A stretch of DNA of 64,000 bases from Planktothrix sp. FACHB-1365 (GCF_014697575.1 NZ_JACJSC010000017.1:60021-124020); one strand, 5' to 3'. Shown: positions 1 through 10,644, numbered from the stretch's first letter. The notes: generated by a model from the letters alone, not told the origin. A program made the numbers and translations.

Positions 1-1
1 A

Positions 2-970
2 ACCGAAATTATCGCTAAATTAGACCGAAAACCGATTAAAGTTATGGTGAATGAATCCGGCGCATCCATTTATTCTGCGAGTGATGTGGCGCGACAAGAA
101 TTCCCTGATTTAGACTTAACGGTGCGAGGTGCAATTAGTATCGGACGACGGTTACAAGATCCGTTAGCGGAATTAGTAAAAATTGATCCGAAATCCATCG
201 GAGTTGGACAATATCAACATGATGTCGATCAAAAATTATTAAAGAAAAAACTGGATGATACGGTTGAAAGTTGTGTGAATTATGTGGGAGTAGAATTAAA
301 TACTGCATCTAAAGAATTATTAACCTTCGTTTCAGGAATTACCCCAACAGTAGCGCAGAATATTGTCAATTATCGTAATGAAAATGGAGCCTTTAAAACC
401 CGTAAGGAACTGTTAAAAGTTGCTAAATTAGGGCCTAAAGCGTTTCAACAGGCGGCAGGATTTTTAAGAATTCGAGGGGGGGTTAATCCTTTAGATAATA
501 CCGCCGTTCACCCCGAAAGTTATAAGGTGGTGGAAGTCATGGCGAAAGATTTAGGCATTTCCTTGAATAATATTAGCCAATTTAAGGATAAAATTAAATC
601 CGTTAAACTGGATAAATATGTTACCGATACCATTGGAATTCCAACTTTAAAAGACATTATTAACGAACTCGAAAAACCCGGACGAGATCCCCGTGCGGAG
701 TTCAAATATGCCACATTTAAGGAAGGAATTAAAGAAATAACGGATTTAAAAAATGGCATGGAATTAGAAGGAATTGTCACGAATGTAGTGGCTTTTGGTG
801 CATTTGTTGATATTGGAGTTCATCAAGATGGGTTAGTTCATATTTCCCAAATTGCGGATCAATTTGTTGATGATCCGAATAAATTTGTTAAAGTTGGACA
901 AGTGGTGAAAGTGCGGGTGATGGAAGTTAATGAAAAGTTAAAACGGATTAGTTTAACGATGAAACTGTAG
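2..970 (+). CDS. tex: Tex (YhgF) RNA-binding transcription accessory protein, 3' part
   Basis: This is the C-terminal part of Tex, a nucleic-acid-binding protein that contacts the transcription machinery; the reading frame is open from base 2, so the start lies outside the window. After the end of the YqgF-like nuclease fold ([15 protein letters not shown]) come a helix-hairpin-helix region (around [20 protein letters not shown] and the following KLGPKAF) and a C-terminal S1 RNA-binding domain ([20 protein letters not shown] to RISLTMKL). Order and motifs are those of the family. The gene ends 55 bp before a convergent membrane-protein gene. Identification is firm. Confidence 0.95.
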   Translation, partial: TEIIAKLDRKPIKVMVNESGASIYSASDVARQEFPDLDLTVRGAISIGRRLQDPLAELVKIDPKSIGVGQYQHDVDQKLLKKKLDDTVESCVNYVGVELNTASKELLTFVSGITPTVAQNIVNYRNENGAFKTRKELLKVAKLGPKAFQQAAGFLRIRGGVNPLDNTAVHPESYKVVEVMAKDLGISLNNISQFKDKIKSVKLDKYVTDTIGIPTLKDIINELEKPGRDPRAEFKYATFKEGIKEITDLKNGMELEGIVTNVVAFGAFVDIGVHQDGLVHISQIADQFVDDPNKFVKVGQVVKVRVMEVNEKLKRISLTMKL

Positions 971-1025
971 GGAATATATGAGGGATTCTAAATCGATTTC
1001 ATAATATAGCGCGGAGCACGATGCG

Positions 1026-1730
1026 TTACCAAATTAAAGGAATTAATCTATATTTCACCTGATTTGTGTAATCTTGATATCCTTCTAATTCTTCAACTAA
1101 CATCTTTTCTTCTCCCCTAATTCTAGCAACGAGAAGTAAGGATATTATAACACCGATTAAAACCCCATATTGAGAACCCAATAATAGGGGTGTTCCCAGG
1201 AATAAAAAGATCGCGCCTAGATACATAGGATGTCTAACAAAGCCATAAACACCAGTGGAAACGACGTGGTGATTTCGTTCAGTTTGGATTCTGACCAGAG
1301 GCGATAAAAAGGTATTATCTGTAAAAGCTCGGTATAAAAAGAAAAATGAAATCAATAATCCTATCCCTCCCAAAATTTTTAGCTCCCAGGGGAAATTTGT
1401 TGTCCATTGATATCGTTTGCTATCTAAAGGCATGATTATAATCCAAGCTAAAAATAAAAGTTCAAATCCATACAGAAAATATTGATCCCATACTTTTTGA
1501 TTATCTGATCCGGGTTGCTTAAATCTTTCTACGAGTAATTCCGGGTCTTTTCGATATAAATAAATGGCAGTAACTCCAGAAATGATAATTAGCCAAACTC
1601 CAAAAATCCATCCTTCAAGCCATAACCAATCTCCTGAAAGAAGTAGAAGTAATAGAGGGATGATAAGAATATAAATAATTGCCAGAATAATCTGACCTGT
1701 TGATAATTTCTTATTTTCTATTGACATCAT
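1026..1730 (-). CDS. isoprenylcysteine carboxylmethyltransferase family membrane protein
   Basis: Predicted polytopic membrane methyltransferase of the ICMT/PEMT-like family. The C-terminal half has the family hallmark GVYGFVRHPMYLGAIFLF, in which the R-H-P-x-Y stretch belongs to the S-adenosylmethionine site, and the end is basic with an acidic E-E-x-x-L segment. Hydrophobic segments fill most of the rest. The frame stays open about 20 codons further upstream, but a perfect AGGAGG lies directly before the ATG ATG pair at 1730/1727, so the start is placed there. It follows the MAPEG gene on the same strand by about 23 bp, suggesting one transcript. The substrate cannot be told from sequence. 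Confidence 0.85.
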   Translation of the reverse strand: MMSIENKKLSTGQIILAIIYILIIPLLLLLLSGDWLWLEGWIFGVWLIIISGVTAIYLYRKDPELLVERFKQPGSDNQKVWDQYFLYGFELLFLAWIIIMPLDSKRYQWTTNFPWELKILGGIGLLISFFFLYRAFTDNTFLSPLVRIQTERNHHVVSTGVYGFVRHPMYLGAIFLFLGTPLLLGSQYGVLIGVIISLLLVARIRGEEKMLVEELEGYQDYTNQVKYRLIPLIW

Positions 1731-1753
1731 TAAACCTCCTCGAAATTCCTCAA

Positions 1754-2215
1754 CTAAACCAATGCTAAGACAGTTAAGGTCACTAAACAACTGAACTGAA
1801 TGACTAAGCTAAACAGCCGAAAATTAGGATTTAAACCTGCAATATGAATCAGTGAATGTAGCAGACGAAATCCGATATACACAATAATTAACACATCTAC
1901 CGTTGTTCCAGAGATACCCCGAACAGTTAGCAGGAAAACCACTCCCAGATACAAAGGTAGGTTCTCAATTAAGTTTGCGTGAACCCGAAACAGTCGCCAA
2001 AGCAAACTTTCATCATTCGGTGTGCCAAAATCTTTTACAGAGCCACCCGCCGCGAGATGGCGAATTCTGACAGCGAGTAGCAGCACAACAATAAAAATTA
2101 TCCACAGAATGAAAATAGCTAAACCCCACAGAGGAACAGTCATATCGCTTAATAATAAAGTGGGTACTTTTCCGTTCAAGGTGGAACTTATTCCGGCTAT
2201 CGGTTGAATAGGCAC
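1754..2215 (-). CDS. MAPEG family membrane protein
   Basis: Small four-helix membrane protein of the MAPEG family (membrane-associated proteins in eicosanoid and glutathione metabolism). The signature is FRVHANLIENLPLYL near residues 93-107, the region that forms the glutathione site in characterised members. Length (153 aa) is normal. The start is a GTG at 2215 with AGGAG seven bases upstream. The family includes glutathione transferases and peroxidases, but the reaction of this member is unknown. It is the first gene of a two-gene unit with the methyltransferase-like protein. Confidence 0.85.
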   Translation of the reverse strand: MPIQPIAGISSTLNGKVPTLLLSDMTVPLWGLAIFILWIIFIVVLLLAVRIRHLAAGGSVKDFGTPNDESLLWRLFRVHANLIENLPLYLGVVFLLTVRGISGTTVDVLIIVYIGFRLLHSLIHIAGLNPNFRLFSLVIQFSCLVTLTVLALV

Positions 2216-2704
2216 GTTATTGCTCCTGTATATGGGGTTAACGGTGGCGGAGATTAGTCTGTCTAATCCTCGCTTGATTTTAGTTTGCGCGATCGCTCTA
2301 CAGATTCACTCACCCAAAAGATAGTATTTAAAGTTAGGGTTTGACTAAAGAGTTTACACTTTCATAAATTTGGGCAAAAATTTTAATCCCAGAACGATGA
2401 AGCAAGGATTTTAAACTATTAATATATTTTCATGAATAGCAGTTTACAAAAATTGAAATAAATTATAAAATTTTTATCCTTACCCTCTGGGATCAATAAA
2501 TCCTGACCGTTGTACTGCTACCGCCCGGATTGAGCCAAACAAGTTTATGATACCCTAAAAATTTACTCAATCCAAATAGCCTGTAAAGCAACTCAGTCTA
2601 ACCCGATGATTGTTACTCAGAGGTATTTGAGTATTTCAGCCTACAGAACATTAAAGGTTTCCCTCTCAAAAAACAATTGCAGTCCCCCTTTAGAGCAGGA
2701 ATGA
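2216..2704. other. divergent intergenic region, AT-rich
   Basis: A gap of about 490 bp between two divergent genes, holding one HIP1 octamer near 2288 and AT-rich tracts. I found no convincing small ORF or RNA gene. Promoters for both the MAPEG operon and the POTRA-TPR-CHAT gene must lie here, but I cannot place a clear -35/-10 pair. Confidence 0.5.
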
Positions 2705-5700
2705 GTGATGATGCAAAACAATAGAAAAAAACACCAAACTTTTCAAGGTCAACATCAAAAACTTGAAAATCTGCCTATATTAACTTTTAAAATCGGTTCT
2801 ATTGTTACTATTTTAACATCGGGGTTTTTGGGGATATCCGCTTTAGCCAGTAATCATTTATCTGAAAATAAAAACTCCCCAGTTCATCCGGTTTTGGAGA
2901 CGTTACAAGCGCAAACAACTCCCGCTTCTGAACCCAATAATCCTAATGTTAATCCTAATATTGAAGTTTTAATTGCAGAAGTCGTTATTAAGGGAATAGA
3001 GGATATCCAACTTCAAAAAGAAATTGAACAAATTATTTATACAAAAGCAGGTAAAACCACAACTCGTCAGAAATTACAAGAGGATATTAATCAGATTTTC
3101 GCCTTGGGTTGGTTTAGAACTGTACAAGTAATTCCAGAAGATACACCTAAAGGTGTACGAGTTACTTTTGTCGTAGAAGTTAACCCTGTTTTGCGTTCTA
3201 TTAAGGTGATCGGGAATCAAGTTTTAACGACGGAAATTGTTCAACAGATTTTTCAGCAGCAATTCAATCACCGTATTAATTTAAAACAAATTGAGGCTGG
3301 AATTCAAAAAATTAATGCTTGGTATCAAGAGAAAGGTTATGCAATCGCTCAATTTATTACAGCACCCGAAATCAGTACCGATGGAGTTGTAACTTTAACC
3401 GTTGCAGAAGGGTTAATTGAAGATATCCAAATTCAGTTTATTGATGCTAATAATCAGGTTAATTCAGCCACGACCTCTATTAACAATTTAGAAGAACAAT
3501 CTCCCTTTAAAAATGCGATTCAAATTAAAATTGGGGACGCTTTTAATCGAAATATAGCTGAAGCAGAAATCCAGAGGATTTTTGGAATTGGGGGATTTAC
3601 AGATGTTAAATTAAGCCTTAGTCCAGGGGTGAAAAATCCTAGTTCAGCTATTATTATTTATCAAATTCAATCCCAAACGACCTCTGAACGATTAGAACAA
3701 GAAGCTGAAAAATTGGCTAAAGAAAATACTCCCGAATCTCAACAAAAAGCCATTGAAAAATATGAACAAGTTGCTCAAAATTATGCTCAAAAAGGCGATC
3801 GCCTTCGCCAAGCCTTAATTCTTCGCAAAATGGCAGATTTAGAAGCACAAACCGTTGAAAAATTAATAGCAGAAAGCCAATCTTTAAATACGTCTCCTTT
3901 ACTCTCAGCAAAAACGTCTTTAAAAGGGGATAACCGTTTAAACTTAGATTCATCTTCTTCGTTAGGATCATTGCTTCAATCTCAAAATATTACCGCTAAC
4001 AATTCGGCAAAATCGGCAACGGTGATTCAACTTCCAACCTTAGAAAAAGTTGAACCCGATTTGTTAGGATTAAGTACCTTAATTCCACCCCCACCACCCG
4101 ATCCGAATACGGAAAAAATCATCAAAGCTCAAACTAAGACCGTTGAAAAACAACAAAAAACCTTAAAGTATTTGAATGAATCATTGAAAGTTTTTCAAGA
4201 AGCTGACGATGATTGGGGAGAGATTTTGCAAATTTACCAGATGGGTTATTTACATCGAAAGTGGAAAGAACCAGAACAGGCTATTCAATATTTGAATCAA
4301 GCCTTAGAAGGTTCAAAATCCCTAGATTCATCCAAAGCTTATTGGTTAGAAATTGCTGTTCTCAATGAAATAGGATTATCCTTACAGGAGTTAGAAAAAT
4401 ATTCTCAAAGCTTACAAACCTTCAAAAAACTATTATCTAAATTTCAAAAACTTCAGTCCAAAAAGATTGAAATGCCTAAAGGAGAATTGAGTTATCAATT
4501 TGAAATTCGAGGTTTAAAAACAAATGAACCTGATATTTTTTATAACTTATACTTAAATTTTAAACATGAATTATCTAATATTCAAGATTCTGACCCGGAT
4601 CAACGCAAAAAAGTTGAAGCAATTATCCTAGGATCGACTTTAATCCAAATCGGTAAAGCTTATCAGCATTTAGATGATCAACCCGCTAAAATTGCAGTAT
4701 TTCAAGAATCTCTGGAAATCTTTAAACAGCAATTGCAAATTTTGAAAGAAGCAAATGATCCCTGGTGGTCAGGTATTTTCTTGGGAATGGCTACAATCAG
4801 TGCTTTAGAATTAGATAATCCGCAACAATCTTTAACTCAAATTCGAGAAATTGTTGCGCTTAATCAATCTATCAATCAACCTGAAATAGGAGCCGGATTA
4901 CTATTACTTTGGGTAGGGTTACAAACTTATCATTCACCAGAACCTGAGCAAGTTTTACCAGCTTTAGAAGATGCTATCTCTCTCATTAATCAAGTGCAAT
5001 TACCCGAATGGAAATCTGGTTTAGAGATTGTTGCAGCTTGGCTTTATATGACCTTAGACGATCCAGTAAAAGCGAAATCTTTGCTGGCTCAAGTTCCATC
5101 TTCCCTCGCACAAGTTAAACAACTTGAATTGTCGATTCCACTTCGGTTAGCTTTAGCGGGAGTTTATCAAAAACTAGGAGAAAAACAACAAGCTTTGACG
5201 ATAATTAGTCCTATTTCTACTCAAATTAATACCCTGAATAAACCTGAAATTTCTAGTTTATTGTTCATGGGTTTGGCTTGGCTTTATGACAGTTTAGATG
5301 AACGGAGATTAGCATTAGAAACTTTAAATCAAGCGGTTAACAAAAGTCAACAAGTTCCCCAAGCTGAATTAGCGATCGCTTTATCTTTAGCATCCAGTTG
5401 GCTATCGAGTCAATTGGGTAATCTTCAGTTAGCCAATACCACAGCAGAACAAGCTTTTTCTCAGATTAATACCCTCGATCAACCCTTGGTCAAAATTGGT
5501 TTATTAACAGGTTGGGCTTGGGTAATGGACAATAATTTTGATGATCAAAAAACGATGACCGCTCTCCGACAAGGGGTTCAAGGGTTACTGAATAAAACTA
5601 ATCCTTCTCAACCTTCACTAGAGATACAATTGATGGCTTTTGTTCCCGAAATTTTAGTTTTATTAAAACAGCCTAAACTCGCCATCACTTTTTATGAAGA

Positions 5701-8416
5701 AATTGGCTTATTTCACCAAGAAAAATTGAATAATCTCCCTCAAGCTAACGGATTTTTTGAGAAAATTCCTGATACCTATCGACGCATGGGTAAACCTCAA
5801 TTAGCCATTGAAAAATATCAAACTGTAACAGCAACTTATCAACAATTGGGGAATATTCAGGAGGCGACTCGTGCTTTATTAAAGTTAGGTCAATCTTATC
5901 AAGAAATTGGGGAATATCAACAAGCAATTGATAGTTTTAATCAAGCGGGAGAACTGTTACAAAACTCTCCCTATAAACAACAAGCTCCCTTAGCTTATCA
6001 AGAAATTGGTCGATTTTATGGCAGTTTAGGTGATCCCCAACAAGCTCAATTTTATTACAAACGAGCCAAAGAACTGGCCCAACAAATCGGGGACACCGCG
6101 CAAGTGGTGGATATTTTAGTCGATATCGGGGACTGGTATCGTCGTTGGGGCGAAGCACAACCCGCCTTAGATGCTTATCAGCAAGCCCTAGAACAGTTAT
6201 CTTATTTATCTGAGTCAAATCGTCTATTATTACCCCGATGGGAAGAAACTTTACAAGCCGCCATATCTCAAGGTGAATGGACAAAACTGCAAGCATTAAT
6301 CATCAATTCTCAACCCCAGGCGGTGATTCAAGCCAAGATGAGTTTGGCTTATTCGGATTTAGGAAAAAAACCAGAAGCGATCGCAGCCTTTCAACAAGCT
6401 GTTACCCTCGCCCAATCTGCTGATTTAGGGGTGAAGCGCCAAATGTTTATCCAAGGAGCTATCCTTTATGAAGCTTTGGAGGAACCCCAACAGGCGATTT
6501 ACTTTCTAAAACAAGCTCAAGTTGATTCTCAAGCCTTTCTTAGCACCGTAGACGATTCTCCTCAAGATGCCACGATTCTCACTTTTTTAGGAAAACTCAA
6601 CGCTCAGATGGGCCAAACGCAAGAAGCATTAGAATATTATAATCAAGCCTTGGAGTTAGCAAAAGACATGGGAAATCCGGCCTTAGAGTCGGATGCGTTA
6701 TACAGAATTGCAGAAGTAGAACATAACGCTAAGGATTTTTTATCGGCTCAAAAACACCTAGAAGCCGCCTTAAAAATTGTCGAAGCCTTACGAACTGAAA
6801 TTGCAGATTTAGGGCTACGAGCGTCTTATTTTGCAACAGTACAGGATTACTATGATCTGTATATTGATGTGTTAATGCAACAGCATCAAATGAATCCGAC
6901 TCAAGGTTATGATGCTCAAGCTTTATATGCTTCTGAACGCGCTAAAGCCCGAACCTTGTTAGAATTATTAGCATTAGCAAATACCGATATTCGTCAGGGA
7001 GCAGACCCACAACTGTTAGCAAAAGAACGAAGTCTACAACATCAATTTCAGAGTTTAGAAGAACATCGCCTGAATTTATTAGCAGAAAAGGCCCCTTCCG
7101 AACAAATTCAAGCCTTAGAACAGCGACAACAAGAACTATTACAACAGTATCGTGATTTGCGAACTAAATTACAAACAACTCCCAACCGTTATGCTAACTT
7201 AACTCAACCTCAACCCTTAACATTAAAAGAAATTCAGCAACAAGTTTTAGATGAGCAAACCATCTTATTACAATATGCGTTAGGAAAAGAAAGGAGTTAT
7301 GTTTGGGCAGTGACTAAAACCCAGATTAGTAGTTATCAATTGCCCGGACGGGAAGAGATTGAAACTTTAGCCAAAGAAATGAGAGAAACGTTAACATCGC
7401 CACGAGAACGAACTCGTCTCAATAATTTAGCAACCGTAGGCAATCGTTTAACCGCCATGATTTTAAACCCGGTTGCGAGTCAATTGCAAAATAAACGGTT
7501 ACTGATTGTGGGGGATGGAATTTTACATTATGTTCCTTTTTCAGCCTTACCCATTCCTCAATTATCGGGTTTAGAAACAGACTATCAACCCCTTATTCTT
7601 CAACATGAAATTGTTAATTTGCCTTCAGTTTCTACATTAGCGGCATTGCGTCAAGAAACCGCAACTCGTCCCTTAGCTACAAAAACCGTTGCTATTTTAG
7701 CTGATCCCGTTTTTAGTCCAGACGATGAACGAGTTCAATCTAAAGGGACTCAGCCCTCTGGGGAACCTCCACTGGAAGCGGTGAACCTCCTGACTCGTGC
7801 AGCTAGAGAGGTTGGCATTAGTTGGCAACGTTTAATGGCCACTCGCCGGGAAGCAGAAACCATTATGGGTTTAGTCAGTGAGACTCAACGAAGTCAGGTT
7901 TTGGATTTCCAGGCTAACCGAGAACAGGCAACCAGTTCCCAACTGGCTAATTATCGCATTATCCATTGGGCGACTCACGGGTTTGTTAATAGTCGTAACC
8001 CAGAATTATCTGGGATGGTGATGTCTTTAGTCGATGAACAGGGTAATTGGCAAAATGGTTATCTACGTTTAAATGATATTTATAATCTCAATTTACCGTC
8101 GGAATTAGTAGTGTTAAGTGCTTGTCAAACAGGTTTAGGTAAAAATATTCGTGGCGAAGGATTAGTCGGTTTAACACGGGGGTTTATGTATGCGGGAACC
8201 CCTCGCGTTGTTGCCTCTCTGTGGTATGTAGATGATGTAGCTACCGCAGAATTGATGTCGAAATTTTATCCAGCAATGTTATCTCAAGGGTTAACTCCCA
8301 GTGCCGCCTTGCGGGCAGCACAATTGCAAATGTGGCAAAATCCAGAATGGCAATCGCCTTATTATTGGGCTGCTTTTAGCTTACAGGGAGAATGGAAACC
8401 TTCTCAACAGCTTTAA
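2705..8416 (+). CDS. POTRA-TPR-CHAT fusion protein (caspase-like peptidase domain)
   Basis: Very large protein (1,903 aa). A hydrophobic segment at residues 28-50 looks like a signal peptide or anchor. It is followed by three POTRA-like units (about 88-160, 162-236, 238-322), the periplasmic modules of Omp85/FhaC transporters, then a Pro-rich linker, about 1,100 residues of TPR-like helical repeats, and a C-terminal CHAT domain. The CHAT catalytic pair is visible: His1758 in IHWATHGF and Cys1807 in LSACQTGLG. No beta-barrel follows the POTRA units. The start is GTG at 2705 or, more likely, ATG at 2708, which has GCAGGA seven bases upstream. The protease and helical parts are certain; the POTRA call is strong; the function is unknown. 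Confidence 0.88.
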   Translation: MMMQNNRKKHQTFQGQHQKLENLPILTFKIGSIVTILTSGFLGISALASNHLSENKNSPVHPVLETLQAQTTPASEPNNPNVNPNIEVLIAEVVIKGIEDIQLQKEIEQIIYTKAGKTTTRQKLQEDINQIFALGWFRTVQVIPEDTPKGVRVTFVVEVNPVLRSIKVIGNQVLTTEIVQQIFQQQFNHRINLKQIEAGIQKINAWYQEKGYAIAQFITAPEISTDGVVTLTVAEGLIEDIQIQFIDANNQVNSATTSINNLEEQSPFKNAIQIKIGDAFNRNIAEAEIQRIFGIGGFTDVKLSLSPGVKNPSSAIIIYQIQSQTTSERLEQEAEKLAKENTPESQQKAIEKYEQVAQNYAQKGDRLRQALILRKMADLEAQTVEKLIAESQSLNTSPLLSAKTSLKGDNRLNLDSSSSLGSLLQSQNITANNSAKSATVIQLPTLEKVEPDLLGLSTLIPPPPPDPNTEKIIKAQTKTVEKQQKTLKYLNESLKVFQEADDDWGEILQIYQMGYLHRKWKEPEQAIQYLNQALEGSKSLDSSKAYWLEIAVLNEIGLSLQELEKYSQSLQTFKKLLSKFQKLQSKKIEMPKGELSYQFEIRGLKTNEPDIFYNLYLNFKHELSNIQDSDPDQRKKVEAIILGSTLIQIGKAYQHLDDQPAKIAVFQESLEIFKQQLQILKEANDPWWSGIFLGMATISALELDNPQQSLTQIREIVALNQSINQPEIGAGLLLLWVGLQTYHSPEPEQVLPALEDAISLINQVQLPEWKSGLEIVAAWLYMTLDDPVKAKSLLAQVPSSLAQVKQLELSIPLRLALAGVYQKLGEKQQALTIISPISTQINTLNKPEISSLLFMGLAWLYDSLDERRLALETLNQAVNKSQQVPQAELAIALSLASSWLSSQLGNLQLANTTAEQAFSQINTLDQPLVKIGLLTGWAWVMDNNFDDQKTMTALRQGVQGLLNKTNPSQPSLEIQLMAFVPEILVLLKQPKLAITFYEEIGLFHQEKLNNLPQANGFFEKIPDTYRRMGKPQLAIEKYQTVTATYQQLGNIQEATRALLKLGQSYQEIGEYQQAIDSFNQAGELLQNSPYKQQAPLAYQEIGRFYGSLGDPQQAQFYYKRAKELAQQIGDTAQVVDILVDIGDWYRRWGEAQPALDAYQQALEQLSYLSESNRLLLPRWEETLQAAISQGEWTKLQALIINSQPQAVIQAKMSLAYSDLGKKPEAIAAFQQAVTLAQSADLGVKRQMFIQGAILYEALEEPQQAIYFLKQAQVDSQAFLSTVDDSPQDATILTFLGKLNAQMGQTQEALEYYNQALELAKDMGNPALESDALYRIAEVEHNAKDFLSAQKHLEAALKIVEALRTEIADLGLRASYFATVQDYYDLYIDVLMQQHQMNPTQGYDAQALYASERAKARTLLELLALANTDIRQGADPQLLAKERSLQHQFQSLEEHRLNLLAEKAPSEQIQALEQRQQELLQQYRDLRTKLQTTPNRYANLTQPQPLTLKEIQQQVLDEQTILLQYALGKERSYVWAVTKTQISSYQLPGREEIETLAKEMRETLTSPRERTRLNNLATVGNRLTAMILNPVASQLQNKRLLIVGDGILHYVPFSALPIPQLSGLETDYQPLILQHEIVNLPSVSTLAALRQETATRPLATKTVAILADPVFSPDDERVQSKGTQPSGEPPLEAVNLLTRAAREVGISWQRLMATRREAETIMGLVSETQRSQVLDFQANREQATSSQLANYRIIHWATHGFVNSRNPELSGMVMSLVDEQGNWQNGYLRLNDIYNLNLPSELVVLSACQTGLGKNIRGEGLVGLTRGFMYAGTPRVVASLWYVDDVATAELMSKFYPAMLSQGLTPSAALRAAQLQMWQNPEWQSPYYWAAFSLQGEWKPSQQL

Positions 8417-8614
8417 TGTTTAATATTAAGAAAAACATTAGAGCTTTTCTGGCTTAAGTCGGTTCAAACCGCTTTCTCCGAGTGCTGAATTTTTTTTGAC
8501 CTGCAACAATTACAATATTTACCGCCATGAACCATTGACGATAAAAAACATTGAAAGATGAAACTGATCTTATTAATATTAGGTTTGAGTTCCTTGATTA
8601 ATCGTTTACTCAAA

Positions 8615-8641
8615 TATTCCCAGGTTCCTACCCTGGGAATA
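8615..8641. terminator. 10-bp perfect hairpin between convergent genes
   Basis: TATTCCCAGG and its exact complement CCTGGGAATA enclose a 7-base loop, between the ends of two convergent genes. There is no long T run on either side, so it may be a bidirectional terminator or part of the dispersed repeat seen again near 10741. Confidence 0.5.
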
Positions 8642-8670
8642 AGAGAAACCTAGAAACGATAGAGATATAA

Positions 8671-10644
8671 TTACTTACCTGGTTTTTTAGTTTTTTTCAA
8701 ATAAGATTTAGCCCAAGCATAACGATTAGGATCTTTTTTCAGTAGATATTCCACAACTTTTTGTCGTTTATTTTCATCCTTAGCATTTTTAACGATTTGC
8801 TTCATTTCCGCATCCTGATCTTTCGGTGAAGCCCCTCGCTTAATGGCTTCTTCAAACCAATGTTCACCCACCAAAAATTCCCCTCGCTCAAAACAAATTG
8901 CACCCATTAAAGTGTAAGGATGATGACTATTGGGTTGATAATCAATTGCTTTTCTCGCACAAGTTTCAGCCTTTTCTAGTTTGGAAATATCACGAAAAGC
9001 ACCGCCTCTTGTTGTTAATAAAGCTGATTTTAGTTTGTTTTCTTTAATTGCATTAAAATTTATATTTTCTGTTAATTTTAATGCTCGTTGTGGTTCATTC
9101 GCTTTACGCCAATGGCTACTAGCATTAGGCAATTTCCATTGATTTCCTGTCTTTTGGTACTCTTGTTCATAGAAAGTTGCTTCAATTGTATGGTAAGCAA
9201 TAAAAATTTTATTACTATAATTTCTATTATGGATATTATAGCTACTATAAAAAGTATAATCACTATAATATGAATTATAGAAAAGCTTATTTTCTATCAG
9301 CCAAGCCACCTCAATTTCCTCAAGTCGATTTCCTTTTTCTAGTTTTTGCAAAATCGGGTATAAGCCTGTAGAAACTCCTCGATCTGTATAGCCTGAAACA
9401 TCATACTTAGACTTGAGAGTTGCAAAGTGTTCTTCTTTAGCAAAAACAATAATATCTTCGCGTCCATTCTGTTGAAGCCAATCAATATCATCCTGACTTA
9501 ATTCCTCGCCTTTTTTGACAGTAGACTTTAAATAATTAGCATATTTTTCAATAGCAATAAGAATAATATTTTCACGTCCATTCTGTTGAAGCCAATCAAT
9601 ATCAGCCTGACTTAATTCCTCACCTGTTTTGAGAGTAGACTTTAAATAATCAGCATATTGTTCAATCGCGATCGCAATTGTATCCATGAGTTTACGCTTT
9701 TTAAGAAAGTTGATATCCTGGTCAATTAGCTTAATATTTGCATCAACTTTTTTCAGAACTTTATACAAGTGACTAGAGGGTAAACTATCCTGAGAACTGG
9801 TTGCTTTATACTTAATTTTTAGTTCATTAAACTCTTCTTTTTTTTCATTTTCTAAAACAATACTAAGAGTTTCATTGAGTTGATTATCTTCTAAAAATTT
9901 TTTATCTAAAGCGGTTAATTTTTGGTTAGCGTCAAGAGATTTTAGAATTGGATACAGGGGGCTAAAAACGGATAAATCTAAGTATGCTGTCGATTTATAC
10001 TTTTCTTTAAGTTGTGCAAATTCAGCTTGTTTTATTGCTTGTTTTTGATCAACAATTGCTGAAATTTCTAACAATTTTTGTTGTTGGATAAATTCAACAT
10101 CTTTCTCATTTAAGTCTGCTTCGGATTCTAATTTTTTTAAAATTGAATACAACGGGGAATCGTCAGGTAAATAACCATCAAATTGATCTACTTTATACTT
10201 AATTCTTAGCTGTTTAAATTCTTTGATTTGTAAAGCTTGATCAGCAACATATTTAAGAGAACTTTTTATCAGAAAATCAATTTCTGAATCTGTGATTTCA
10301 TGTTCTGAATCTAGCTTCCAAAGAATAGAACAAACAGGAGTATAATTCTTCGCTCTATGGGTGACATTATACTTTACCCTTAACTGATCAAATTCTCCAT
10401 CTAATTGACAGATAGCTTGTGCTTTATCCTCTTGTTCTTTTTTAATGGTTGTAATCGTTTCTAATAGTTGGTTGTCGAGTAACCAATTCCATTCTATGTC
10501 ATTGATATCCATTCCTAAATCGGCTTTTCGCAAGATCAAATACAAAAGACTAGAGAGGGATGAATTTTCATAGTCAGTTGCTTGATACTTGGATTTGAGG
10601 GTTACAAAATGTTCGAGGGAAAATTGCGAATGGTGGTTTATCAT
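8671..10644 (-). CDS. internal-repeat protein with C-terminal TPR region
   Basis: A 657-residue soluble protein of unknown function. The first 455 residues are built from about six copies of a unit of roughly 65 residues whose consensus is EF.qLK.KYk, then SpLYpILkKLd, then L...d..FL (copies near 12, 84, 141, 207, 270 and 405). Between copies five and six sit two nearly identical 30-residue short forms ending in DIDWLQQNGRE. A Tyr/Asn/Ser-rich insert (about 465-490) leads into a TPR-like C-terminus (TTRGGAFRDISKLEKAETCA, then DYQPNSHHPYTLMGAI). No signal peptide. I do not recognise a named domain for the repeat. It converges on the CHAT gene. Confidence 0.8.
   Translation of the reverse strand: MINHHSQFSLEHFVTLKSKYQATDYENSSLSSLLYLILRKADLGMDINDIEWNWLLDNQLLETITTIKKEQEDKAQAICQLDGEFDQLRVKYNVTHRAKNYTPVCSILWKLDSEHEITDSEIDFLIKSSLKYVADQALQIKEFKQLRIKYKVDQFDGYLPDDSPLYSILKKLESEADLNEKDVEFIQQQKLLEISAIVDQKQAIKQAEFAQLKEKYKSTAYLDLSVFSPLYPILKSLDANQKLTALDKKFLEDNQLNETLSIVLENEKKEEFNELKIKYKATSSQDSLPSSHLYKVLKKVDANIKLIDQDINFLKKRKLMDTIAIAIEQYADYLKSTLKTGEELSQADIDWLQQNGRENIILIAIEKYANYLKSTVKKGEELSQDDIDWLQQNGREDIIVFAKEEHFATLKSKYDVSGYTDRGVSTGLYPILQKLEKGNRLEEIEVAWLIENKLFYNSYYSDYTFYSSYNIHNRNYSNKIFIAYHTIEATFYEQEYQKTGNQWKLPNASSHWRKANEPQRALKLTENINFNAIKENKLKSALLTTRGGAFRDISKLEKAETCARKAIDYQPNSHHPYTLMGAICFERGEFLVGEHWFEEAIKRGASPKDQDAEMKQIVKNAKDENKRQKVVEYLLKKDPNRYAWAKSYLKKTKKPGK

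Noticed and set aside
5937..6296. 119-codon frame antisense to the CHAT gene
   Set aside because: Shadow of the well-supported coding strand; protein is unrecognisable.
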